Shown one piece after another: positions 15,462 to 22,313 of a stretch of 22,313 nucleotides of DNA. The stretch's first letter is position 1. Each line of letters opens with the position of its first letter. The DNA is from Psychrobacter sp. Lineage in GTDB: Bacteria; Pseudomonadota; Gammaproteobacteria; Pseudomonadales; Moraxellaceae. Under the pieces are notes generated by a model. The model saw nothing but the letters and a program-made list of their open reading frames with translations, ran no database searches and had not been told where the DNA came from. The stretch covers positions 1 to 22,313 of the forward strand of contig JARIAA010000044.1 of assembly GCA_029264635.1 (NCBI GenBank), written 5' to 3'. A program made the position numbers and the translations under genes.

Positions 15462-17729
15462 TTAGCTTTTTTTGCTAGAGCTTTTATTATTGCGGCTACT
15501 GCTTTTCTTAGCAGGACTCTTGTTAGCAGAGTTCTTGTTTGTTTGATTCATCTGGCTTGATTGTAATTTGGCTTTTAAATCAAAGTCGATTTGTAAAAGA
15601 TCCATATTGACACCCGCGACTTTAACTTTTACGAGGTCACCAAGACCAAACAAAGTGCCTTTGTCTTTGCCGATAAGCTGTTGCTGCTGCTCATCATAAA
15701 CAAAAAAGTCATCGCCGACATTTGAGATATGGACCAGACCATCGATATATAGATCAGTCAGTGTGACAAATAGTCCAAAGCTAGTGACAGTAGTCACCAC
15801 CCCCTCAAACTCTTCACCTACATGGTCTTTCATGTAGTGACACTTAAGCCAAGACTCTACAAAGCGCGATGCTTTTTCGGCACGGCGTTCAGTATCTGAG
15901 GTTTGCGTACCTGCGCCATCAAGCGAGAAGTCCATGACAGGCTGCTTGCTATTAGTCACTTTTGCTTTAATCGCGCGATGCAGCATCAAATCAGGATAGC
16001 GGCGAATCGGTGAAGTAAAGTGGCTATACTCATCATAGGCCAAGCCAAAGTGACCGATATTATCAGGCGCATAGTTTGCCTGCATCATCGAGCGTAACAA
16101 CATGCTATGAATACTGACCGCATCAGGGCGATCTTTAGTGGCTTCAATGAGACGCTGATAATCCGCTTGCGTTGGACTTTCTTCAGGAAAGCTTAAACCA
16201 AAGTTTTTTGCGTATTCATGAATACGCATGGACTTTTCGCTATCAGGCTTATCGTGATTGCGATATAGTACAGGTAGCTCATTTTTCAGCGCAAAGTTTG
16301 CCGCACAGGTATTGGCAAGCAGCATACATTCTTCAATCAGCTTATGCGCATCGCCACGTGTACGTGGCAAGATAGCCGCAATTCCACCTTTTTCGTTAAA
16401 CTTAATATAAGTCTCAACGGTTTCAAATTCCATTGCATGACGTTCTTCACGTTTTTTAAGAAGCAGTTCATACAATTGATGCAGCGTATCGACAGATTTC
16501 TTAACGTCTTTATTAGCTGTTAATGATTTTGGAATGCTGTCATCTTTTGGATTGGCAAAATAATCATTGACTTGATTATAAGTTAAGCGCGCTTGTGAGT
16601 GCATGATTCCAGGATAGAATTCGTAACCTGTCACATTGCCTGCCCGCGATATCTTAATATCGGCAACCATACATAAGCGGTCCACAGAGGGGTTCAGCGA
16701 GCATAAACCATTCGATAACACTTCAGGTAACATCGGAATCACACGATGCGGGAAGTACACAGAAGTGCCACGCTCATAAGCGTCTTGATCCAGTGGAGAG
16801 TTTGGCGTCACATAGTGGCTCACATCAGCGATAGCCACCAATACTCGGTAGTTGCCTCCAGAGCGTTTTTCAGCAAATACTGCATCATCAAAGTCGCGTG
16901 CATCTTCGCCATAGATGGTAATCAGTGGCAAATCACGCAAGTCGGTGCGACCTTTAAAGTCTTTTTTGCTCGGTTCTCTAAAATCATTTGCTTGTTTTAG
17001 AGCCGCTTCGCTAAATTCTGAGGGAATATCATAATTGAGCAACGTTGTCTCAATGATGAGCTCACGATCATTATCATCGTTGAGTCTCTCAGTAATTTTA
17101 CCCGTGGCAAACTCATGCTGGTTGGGCCAATCAATCACATCGACTTTAACAGGATCGCCTTGTTTTGCGCCCACGCTCTGTACATTATCCTCAGTCACTG
17201 TAATAGGCTGGTGATTGTTAGGACTACCAAGCTCAACACAATACCCATCTTCATCACGAGCAAGCGTACCAATAAACTGATTTTGATGGCGTTCAGTTAC
17301 ATCAACAATGCGACCTTCAGTACGACCGCGGTTGTCGGTTGTCGTACCAACTGCATTAACCGTATCACCGTTGAACACCCAGCGCATCTGTTTTTCATGC
17401 AAGAATAAGTCTGGCATGTCTGCTAAGACAACAAAACCGAAACCCTTGGGATGAGCTGACACAGTACCACTCACAACATCTTGCTGCGTGACGGCACGAA
17501 AGCGATAAGGACGTCCTTCACGATTCACTTGTCCATCACGAGCCATGGCTTTTAAACGATTGCCTAAAGCGTCAAACTGATCTGGATCATTGATATCAAA
17601 AGCCTTTGCCAGCTGCTGATGCGTGGATTCACCTTGTGCAGCGATCGTGGTTAGTATCAGCTCACGAATAGGGATAGGATTGTCATATTTTTGTGCCTCA
17701 CTTGAGGCGTTTGGATCATTCCAACTCAT
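15462..17729 (-). CDS. rnr: Ribonuclease R
   Basis: RNase R is a processive 3'-5' exoribonuclease that degrades structured RNA and acts in rRNA and mRNA quality control. The 755-residue protein has an N-terminal winged-helix-like domain (RELILTTIAAQGESTHQQLA, about 20-70) and cold-shock domains with SAHPKGFGFVV. The RNB catalytic domain spans about 260-590, followed by an S1 domain (636-718, GVVTTVTSFGLFVTLTD) and a Lys/Ser/Asn-rich tail typical of RNase R. RNB motifs are GEDARDFDDAV with Asp279, Asp281 and Asp282, plus YFPHRVIPMLPEVLSNGLCS and SHFTSPIRRYPDLMLHRAIK. Oddity: E. coli RNase R reads ITIDGEDARDFDDAV with Asp272 as the first of four metal-ligand Asp residues; here that position is Tyr273 (codon TAT, one base from GAT). 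It is shorter than E. coli RNase R (813 aa), mainly in linkers and tail. It is transcribed toward the terminator at 15402-15453. Confidence 0.95.
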   Translation of the reverse strand: MSWNDPNASSEAQKYDNPIPIRELILTTIAAQGESTHQQLAKAFDINDPDQFDALGNRLKAMARDGQVNREGRPYRFRAVTQQDVVSGTVSAHPKGFGFVVLADMPDLFLHEKQMRWVFNGDTVNAVGTTTDNRGRTEGRIVDVTERHQNQFIGTLARDEDGYCVELGSPNNHQPITVTEDNVQSVGAKQGDPVKVDVIDWPNQHEFATGKITERLNDDNDRELIIETTLLNYDIPSEFSEAALKQANDFREPSKKDFKGRTDLRDLPLITIYGEDARDFDDAVFAEKRSGGNYRVLVAIADVSHYVTPNSPLDQDAYERGTSVYFPHRVIPMLPEVLSNGLCSLNPSVDRLCMVADIKISRAGNVTGYEFYPGIMHSQARLTYNQVNDYFANPKDDSIPKSLTANKDVKKSVDTLHQLYELLLKKREERHAMEFETVETYIKFNEKGGIAAILPRTRGDAHKLIEECMLLANTCAANFALKNELPVLYRNHDKPDSEKSMRIHEYAKNFGLSFPEESPTQADYQRLIEATKDRPDAVSIHSMLLRSMMQANYAPDNIGHFGLAYDEYSHFTSPIRRYPDLMLHRAIKAKVTNSKQPVMDFSLDGAGTQTSDTERRAEKASRFVESWLKCHYMKDHVGEEFEGVVTTVTSFGLFVTLTDLYIDGLVHISNVGDDFFVYDEQQQQLIGKDKGTLFGLGDLVKVKVAGVNMDLLQIDFDLKAKLQSSQMNQTNKNSANKSPAKKSSSRNNKSSSKKS

Positions 17730-17854
17730 AAATTACCGTATCTATTTTTAAAATTATTAATAATGGCTATCTTAACACGAACGACGTGTCAATATCTTAC
17801 GTCAATGGTGTTATATCTATCCGACAGCATACCGTTTCTGGATAGGCTGCTATA

Positions 17855-19099
17855 TCAGATATCGATATCAGTAGTACCAGATTTATTTGTGATTTTTTTA
17901 CTATTAATCTCTTTTGACACCTCAAGCACAGTCGTTTGATTAGATTTATCTAAATACTTCTGTGCTTTGTCGACTTCGGTCGTTAAGGTATTGACCGTTT
18001 GCTTCATGTTTTCTAGCGCCTCGATTTTGTAATTACTGATCATATCAATCGTGTCATAGACATTATTGAAGGCATTTTGCAATTTATCAAGCTCAATGGT
18101 ACTACTGGTTGCTTGCTCATGGATCTCACCTGATTGACGTTTAAGCATCGCAGAAGTAGACTCAATTAAGCTACTGGTCGTTTTATTTAACGCAGTGATT
18201 TGATCAAGAACCAGCTTTTGATTCGTCATCGCTTGTGCGACGACGACTGCCGTGCGTAGTGCTGAGACCGTTGTCGTGGTCGCGCGATCCACACCTTTAA
18301 TCAGCTCCAAATTATTTTTACGAATGGTATCTAGCGCAAGATAACCTTGTACGTTGACTGCCAGCTGAGTCAAAAAGTCAGTGTTTTTTTGGCGTACATA
18401 GAACAGCATCTCTTCTTTTATGATACGTGCTTTTTCTGGGTCAGTGGCTTCTAATGCGTAGACTTTTTGCTCAAGTTGCTCATCAATTTTTTTACCGACA
18501 TAGATATATTGGCGAATCGATTGCATGAGCTCCCACATATTGACTTTTTCTTGTTCAATCATCGCATTATCTTTGAGCAGCTCGTCCTTACCATTGTATA
18601 GGCTAGTAACAACTGCATTGATATGTGACTGCGCTGACTCATATTGACGAAAGTAATCTTGTACCTTATTGCCAAAGGGAATGAGACCGAACAGCTTACG
18701 TGAGCTGGTCAGCTCTTTTTTACTGGGGTCCAAATCCTCTACGATACCGCGTAGCTCAGTGAGCGACTTGGCAATAGGAGAATTATCGAACAGGCTATCG
18801 TTGATACTTTTTGCTGGCAACTCAAGCATGCGATTAGAGACTTGGGCCGACTCACGGATTTCTTTGGAGCCTAAATTATGGATAGATTGTAGGTTCTGCT
18901 GAAAGTCAGGACCATGCACGGGATTAGTGATAACATGATCGACAAATGCGTCAACTTTGGCATCAAGCTCTGGAATTTGATTTTCATCTAGCTTGACCAT
19001 CTGATCTGCTTCGCTTTTTTCTATCTGTTTTACGGGAGCAGGCGGGGTCAAGGAGATACTGGGTGTATTTGCATTTTCGGGTGGAGTAAGTTCTTGCAT
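17855..19099 (-). CDS. Toxic anion resistance protein, TelA/KlaA family
   Basis: This 414-residue soluble protein is rich in helices. The family core is RKLFGLIPFGNKVQDYFRQY at about 133-152, then MWELMQSIRQYIYVGKKIDE, then the signature ELIKGVDRATTTTVSALRTA with AVVVAQAMTNQKLVLDQI. These identify the TelA/KlaA (PF05816) family, named from tellurite-resistance plasmids. Chromosomal members are common and their molecular role is unresolved; envelope stress and antimicrobial tolerance have been proposed. The N-terminal 45 residues are Pro/Thr/Glu-rich, the C-terminal part looks like coiled coil, and no membrane segment is seen. AGGA lies 6 nt before the ATG. It stands alone: no XpaC-like or ter genes are adjacent. 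It follows infC on the same strand but is separated by a terminator, so it should have its own promoter. Confidence 0.9.
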   Translation of the reverse strand: MQELTPPENANTPSISLTPPAPVKQIEKSEADQMVKLDENQIPELDAKVDAFVDHVITNPVHGPDFQQNLQSIHNLGSKEIRESAQVSNRMLELPAKSINDSLFDNSPIAKSLTELRGIVEDLDPSKKELTSSRKLFGLIPFGNKVQDYFRQYESAQSHINAVVTSLYNGKDELLKDNAMIEQEKVNMWELMQSIRQYIYVGKKIDEQLEQKVYALEATDPEKARIIKEEMLFYVRQKNTDFLTQLAVNVQGYLALDTIRKNNLELIKGVDRATTTTVSALRTAVVVAQAMTNQKLVLDQITALNKTTSSLIESTSAMLKRQSGEIHEQATSSTIELDKLQNAFNNVYDTIDMISNYKIEALENMKQTVNTLTTEVDKAQKYLDKSNQTTVLEVSKEINSKKITNKSGTTDIDI

Positions 19100-19463
19100 A
19101 GATATTCCTATAATACGCTAATAGTTAAAAAGTAGAGACTGACATTGTTTTTTAATTTTTAGTTACCAGCCTATGTTAGGGTTAGAGATAATTTGTGAAG
19201 TTACAGATAAATGGGTTAGCTGCGTAAAATAATTGATAGTGATAAGAGCGCTTTTATTGGTGAAGATACAAATAAATGTAGGTTAAGTCTAAAGATTATC
19301 GTGTAATCGTAGGGCCGTGAAGACTGATTTTGTAAAGCTATGTGGTAATTAGAATAATGGACTTACTGCATTAAATAGCAAAAAACCATCAATATCCCGC
19401 AGCATATTGATGGTCAAAAATAAAGACAAGTAAATATGGCAATAGGAATTATCTATTGCTCAA
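19100..19463. other. Gap between infC and the TelA-family gene
   Basis: 364 bp with no credible gene. It holds the infC terminator and presumably the promoter of the TelA-family gene. I looked for rpmI (L35, about 65 codons, very Lys/Arg-rich), which often follows infC, and found nothing like it on either strand. Confidence 0.6.
19379..19414 (-). terminator. Rho-independent terminator after infC
   Basis: Perfect 11-bp arms ACCATCAATAT (19385-19395) and ATATTGATGGT (19404-19414) enclose an 8-nt loop. On the minus strand the hairpin is followed by TTTTTT. It begins about 50 bp past the infC stop and closes the thrS-infC transcript. Confidence 0.9.
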
Positions 19464-19985
19464 TTATCTTTTCTTAGTAGGGCCTAACAGCATACCCATT
19501 TGCCGACCTTCCATTTTTGGATGTTGTTCGACGTTTGAGATATCGGCCGTATCTTCGATAATACGCTCAAGTTGCTTGCGACCAATGTCTTGGTGCGCCA
19601 TTTCACGACCACGAAAGCGAATACTCACTTTAACTTTGTCCTGATCTTCTAAGAAGCTCATAATTTTTTTCAGTTTTACCTGATAATCGGCTTCTTCAGT
19701 ACTAGGACGCAGTTTCATCTCTTTAAGCTGAGTTTGCTTTTGATTTTTTTTAGCCTCTTTTGCCTTTTGTTTTTGATCATAAAGGTAGTGCTTGTAGTCC
19801 ATGATCTTACATACTGGCGGCTTGGCATCGGGCACTAATTCAACTAAGTCTAGGTTTTCATCACGTGCCGCTTTCATGGCGGTTTCGATATCAACCACAC
19901 CCATTTGTTCGCCATCCTCTCTGACGAGACGAACTTCTTTAACGCTGATATCTTCGTTGGTGTTTAGACGGTTTGACTGTTTAAT
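19464..19985 (-). CDS. infC: Translation initiation factor IF-3, with ATT start codon
   Basis: IF-3 binds the 30S subunit, prevents premature 50S joining and checks the start codon and initiator tRNA. The N-domain is followed by the linker and C-domain: ARDENLDLVELVPDAKPPVC, KIMDYKHYLYDQKQKAKEAK, KLRPSTEEADYQVKLKK, VSIRFRGREMAHQDIG and the end MGMLLGPTKKR. The first in-frame ATG (19904) would cut off the start of the N-domain. In-frame coding continues upstream through KQSNRLNTNEDISVKEVRLV to an ATT at 19985-19983, with AGGAG 8 nt before it. ATT is the classical infC start, used by IF-3 to repress its own translation, so I take it; the protein is then 173 aa (E. coli 180). Only 5 nt separate it from the thrS stop, which lies next to the ribosome site. 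Confidence 0.95.
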   Translation of the reverse strand: MKQSNRLNTNEDISVKEVRLVREDGEQMGVVDIETAMKAARDENLDLVELVPDAKPPVCKIMDYKHYLYDQKQKAKEAKKNQKQTQLKEMKLRPSTEEADYQVKLKKIMSFLEDQDKVKVSIRFRGREMAHQDIGRKQLERIIEDTADISNVEQHPKMEGRQMGMLLGPTKKR

Positions 19986-19990
19986 AGGTA

Positions 19991-21925
19991 TTACTCCTGA
20001 TCTGTTTTTTGATTCTGTCGGCCTTTTTGGGCGACGGCAGTTTGTACTAATGTAGTAAATTCAGAGACAGACATCACGCCTAGGTTTTCACCTTCGCGGG
20101 TTCGGACGTTGACACTGCCTGATTCGACTTCTTTATCCCCCAATACTAGCATATAGGGAACACGTTCTAATGTTTTCTCTCGTATCTTAAATCCAATCTT
20201 TTCGTTACGCAAGTCGCTGACCGCGCGCAGACCTGCATTTTTTAGCTCATTAACCACATTTTTGCAAGCATCGCTTTGTTTATCAGTAATATTCATGACA
20301 GCAACTTGTTGCGGAGCAAGCCAAACAGGCATCCACCCAGCATAGTTCTCGATGAGTATACCAATAAAACGCTCGAATGAACCCAAGATGGCACGGTGCA
20401 GCATAATCGGAGTGTCACGCTCGTTTTGTTCATTTACGAATTCAGCATCGAGACGCTCGGGCATGTTGGGATCGACCTGAATCGTACCGCACTGCCATAC
20501 GCGTCCTAAAGAATCTTTCAAGCTAAATTCAATCTTCGGCCCATAAAATGCGCCTTCGCCTGGTAGATATTCCCAGTCAAGACCTGAACTATCAAGTGCA
20601 TCAGCCAGCGCTTTTTCGGCAAAATCCCAAGATTCATCGCTACCCACGCGTTTTTCGGGGCGCGTCGACAGCTTCATAATGATATTGTCAAAGCCAAAAT
20701 CTTCATAAACAGCAAGCGTGAGCTTGATAAAATCTGCCACTTCCTGCTGAATTTGCGCGGGCGTACAAAAGATATGCGCATCATCTTGCGTAAAACCTCG
20801 TACGCGCATCAAGCCATGCAATGAACCTGACGGCTCATTTCGATGACATGAGCCAAACTCTGCCATACGTAATGGTAAGTCACGATAAGACTTTAAACCT
20901 TGGTTAAATACTTGCACGTGACACGGGCAATTCATTGGCTTTACTGCATAATCACGGTTTTCACTTGATGTCGTAAACATATTGGTCGCATAGTTGCCCC
21001 AGTGTCCTGAGCGCTCCCACAAACTACGATCAACGATTTGCGGCGTTTTGATCTCTTCATAGCCATTATCATGCTGTACTTTACGCATATATTGCTCAAG
21101 TACCTGATAAATTGTCCAACCATTGGCATGCCAAAATACCATCCCTGGCGCTTGCTCTTGCATATGGAAAAGATTTAACGCTTTACCAATCTTACGGTGA
21201 TCACGTTTTTCGGCTTCTTCAATACGCTGGATATAAGCTTTGAGATCTTTCTTATCTGCCCAAGCAGTTCCATAAATGCGTTGTAGTTGTTCGTTTTTGG
21301 CATCGCCGCGCCAATAAGCACCTGACATTTTAGTTAGTTTAAATACTTTCAAGAAGCGAGTGTTTGGCACGTGTGGACCACGGCACATATCGACATATTC
21401 TTGATGATGATATAGACCAAAAGCTTCTTCGCCTGGCATATCATTAATCAGCTTAAGCTTATAGTCTTCACCGCGTTCTTCAAATATTTTGATGACTTCA
21501 TCACGTGGCGTTATCTTCTTTATGACGTCATAGTCCTGCTTTATCAACTCCATCATGCGCTTTTCTATCGCTTCCATGTGCTCAGGCGTAAATGGTGTCT
21601 CACTATAGATGTCATAATAAAAACCATCTTCGATAACAGGGCCAATGACCATTTTCACATCAGGATAGAGCTGCTTTACCGCATGACCTAATAGATGGGC
21701 GGCTGAGTGACGGATAATGTCGACACCATCAGCATCTTTTGGGGTAACGATTTCAACCTTAGCGTCGTGAGCAATAGGGTCGGACGCGTCAACTAAGTGA
21801 CCATCTACGCGTCCAGCAACCGTGGCTTTGGCCAAACCTGCGCCAATACTTTGCGCCACTTCCATGACCGTTGTATTGCCTTCGAAGTTTTTTACGCTAC
21901 CATCGGGTAAAGTAATCGCTACCAT
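19991..21925 (-). CDS. thrS: Threonyl-tRNA synthetase
   Basis: This is a class II synthetase that charges tRNA-Thr and edits mischarged Ser. The 644-residue protein has an N-terminal TGS domain (VAITLPDGSVKNFEGNTTV) and an editing domain with His73, His77 (HSAAH), Cys181 and His185 (MCRGPH). The catalytic core holds motif 2 around Arg362 (CHRNEPSGSLHGLMRVRGF) and the zinc ligands Cys333 (KPMNCP), His384 (DDAHIF) and His510 (MLHRAILGS). A C-terminal anticodon-binding domain follows. All key residues seen match E. coli ThrRS (642 aa). AAGGTG lies 8 nt before the ATG. The gene is directly upstream of infC (gap 5 nt), a widely conserved pair. The E. coli gene is autoregulated through its mRNA leader; a leader of about 260 nt is possible here, but I could not identify tRNA-like arms. 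Confidence 0.97.
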   Translation of the reverse strand: MVAITLPDGSVKNFEGNTTVMEVAQSIGAGLAKATVAGRVDGHLVDASDPIAHDAKVEIVTPKDADGVDIIRHSAAHLLGHAVKQLYPDVKMVIGPVIEDGFYYDIYSETPFTPEHMEAIEKRMMELIKQDYDVIKKITPRDEVIKIFEERGEDYKLKLINDMPGEEAFGLYHHQEYVDMCRGPHVPNTRFLKVFKLTKMSGAYWRGDAKNEQLQRIYGTAWADKKDLKAYIQRIEEAEKRDHRKIGKALNLFHMQEQAPGMVFWHANGWTIYQVLEQYMRKVQHDNGYEEIKTPQIVDRSLWERSGHWGNYATNMFTTSSENRDYAVKPMNCPCHVQVFNQGLKSYRDLPLRMAEFGSCHRNEPSGSLHGLMRVRGFTQDDAHIFCTPAQIQQEVADFIKLTLAVYEDFGFDNIIMKLSTRPEKRVGSDESWDFAEKALADALDSSGLDWEYLPGEGAFYGPKIEFSLKDSLGRVWQCGTIQVDPNMPERLDAEFVNEQNERDTPIMLHRAILGSFERFIGILIENYAGWMPVWLAPQQVAVMNITDKQSDACKNVVNELKNAGLRAVSDLRNEKIGFKIREKTLERVPYMLVLGDKEVESGSVNVRTREGENLGVMSVSEFTTLVQTAVAQKGRQNQKTDQE

Positions 21926-22191
21926 AATCTATTCACCTTTTTGGGTCCGTTGGCAGTGATGATTGCAACCATCAATCATATAACCGTAAGACCACGTCAA
22001 TTATATCTAACCGCTATAATATGTTGAAGAAATAGGCATTAACCACAAACACTGCGTTAAAATTTATCTTATATATTATGCTAATTAAGTAGCTATCTAA
22101 TAACTGATCATCAAATCGCTATAATATAGAATAAGTTGCTTGTTAATAAGAGTAAGTAGGAGTGCCATGTAGTAATGTCATAAAAGCCGCT

Positions 22192-22199
22192 ATTATAGC
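22192..22199 (-). promoter_or_regulatory. Candidate extended -10 promoter for thrS-infC
   Basis: On the minus strand the sequence reads TTTGCTATAATAGC, a perfect TATAAT with a TG one base upstream (extended -10). The -35 region at normal spacing (TAGTGT) is poor, which extended -10 promoters tolerate. Transcription would start near 22184, giving a thrS leader of about 260 nt. Confidence 0.4.
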
Positions 22200-22203
22200 A
22201 AAC

Positions 22204-22226
22204 GCTGTCTATTAACACTAGACAGC
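22204..22226. promoter_or_regulatory. Perfect 8-bp inverted repeat upstream of the thrS promoter candidate
   Basis: GCTGTCTA (22204-22211) and TAGACAGC (22219-22226) flank a 7-nt loop. No T-run follows in either direction, so a terminator is unlikely. It overlaps the spacer and -35 side of the -10 candidate and could be a repressor site. Confidence 0.4.
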
Positions 22227-22313
22227 CGCGACGAAGTCAGCTTCCCTATATAGGTACGCTTAATGTCAATATCAATAGTGACGAATATATCTATAGATAC
22301 ATCTGCTATAACA

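Larger units (their letters stand above)
21926..22313. other. Leader and upstream region of thrS
   Basis: 388 bp without a credible gene up to the window edge. It contains an extended -10 candidate reading toward thrS, a perfect hairpin just upstream of it, and two plus-strand copies of CGCTATAATAT (22013-22023 and near 22127) that look like -10 elements without good -35 partners. Confidence 0.5.

Noticed and set aside
17730..17800. TTGACA upstream of rnr as a promoter
   Set aside because: A perfect -35 is present on the minus strand, but no -10 hexamer lies at 16-18 nt; the best (TAAGAT) is only 12 nt away.
17866..17877. Perfect palindrome GATATCGATATC near the end of the TelA-family gene
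   Set aside because: It falls inside codons for the C-terminal Asp-Ile repeats and its composition makes chance likely; no T-run follows it.
22156..22172. AGGAG followed by ATG TAG, a start-stop element
   Set aside because: Good ribosome-site spacing, but the plus strand has no downstream gene in the window and the thrS leader runs the other way. Chance is the simplest explanation.

Overview
The window looks like an ordinary core-genome segment of a gamma-proteobacterium with moderate-to-low GC. Its best fit is the Moraxellaceae, probably Psychrobacter or a close relative. This is inferred from protein style, the complete Na+-NQR operon with apbE and nqrM, and the lone hisA; no database search was possible. 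I see no transposase, integrase, phage gene, CRISPR array, tRNA or rRNA, and no clear sign of recent horizontal transfer.

Left block, all on the minus strand (1-3510): an MFS transporter of the CynX/NimT type, an HSL-type alpha/beta hydrolase, a TesA-like SGNH esterase predicted to be a lipoprotein, and the first 59 codons of a YbbA-like ABC ATPase. The esterase stop and the ATPase start overlap by one base.

NQR block, minus strand (3809-11608): nqrA-B-C-D-E-F are packed with overlaps or tiny gaps, except for a 109-nt gap before nqrF that carries a stem-loop. A rho-independent terminator follows nqrF. Then come apbE (the FMN transferase that flavinylates NqrB and NqrC) and nqrM (maturation factor for the Fe centre). 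The block therefore encodes the sodium-pumping NADH:quinone oxidoreductase and its two dedicated assembly factors. Upstream of nqrA is a gene-free stretch of about 900 bp separating it from the divergent hisA.

Plus-strand block (12518-15381): hisA (histidine biosynthesis), a mechanosensitive channel with an N-terminal periplasmic BON domain, and a small membrane-anchored protein of unknown function. A long stem-loop at 15402-15453 acts as a shared terminator against the convergent rnr.

Right block, minus strand (15462-21925): thrS and infC (translation, infC with the rare ATT start), a terminator directly after infC where rpmI-rplT would often be found, an orphan TelA/KlaA-family gene, and rnr (RNase R). 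A 388-bp leader region upstream of thrS contains an extended -10 promoter candidate.

No new multi-gene system stands out. The points most worth checking are a Tyr in place of the first metal-binding Asp of the RNase R active site, a Val in place of the first Walker A Gly of the ABC ATPase, the BON-MscS fusion with its small partner gene, and the nqrE-nqrF intercistronic stem-loop.
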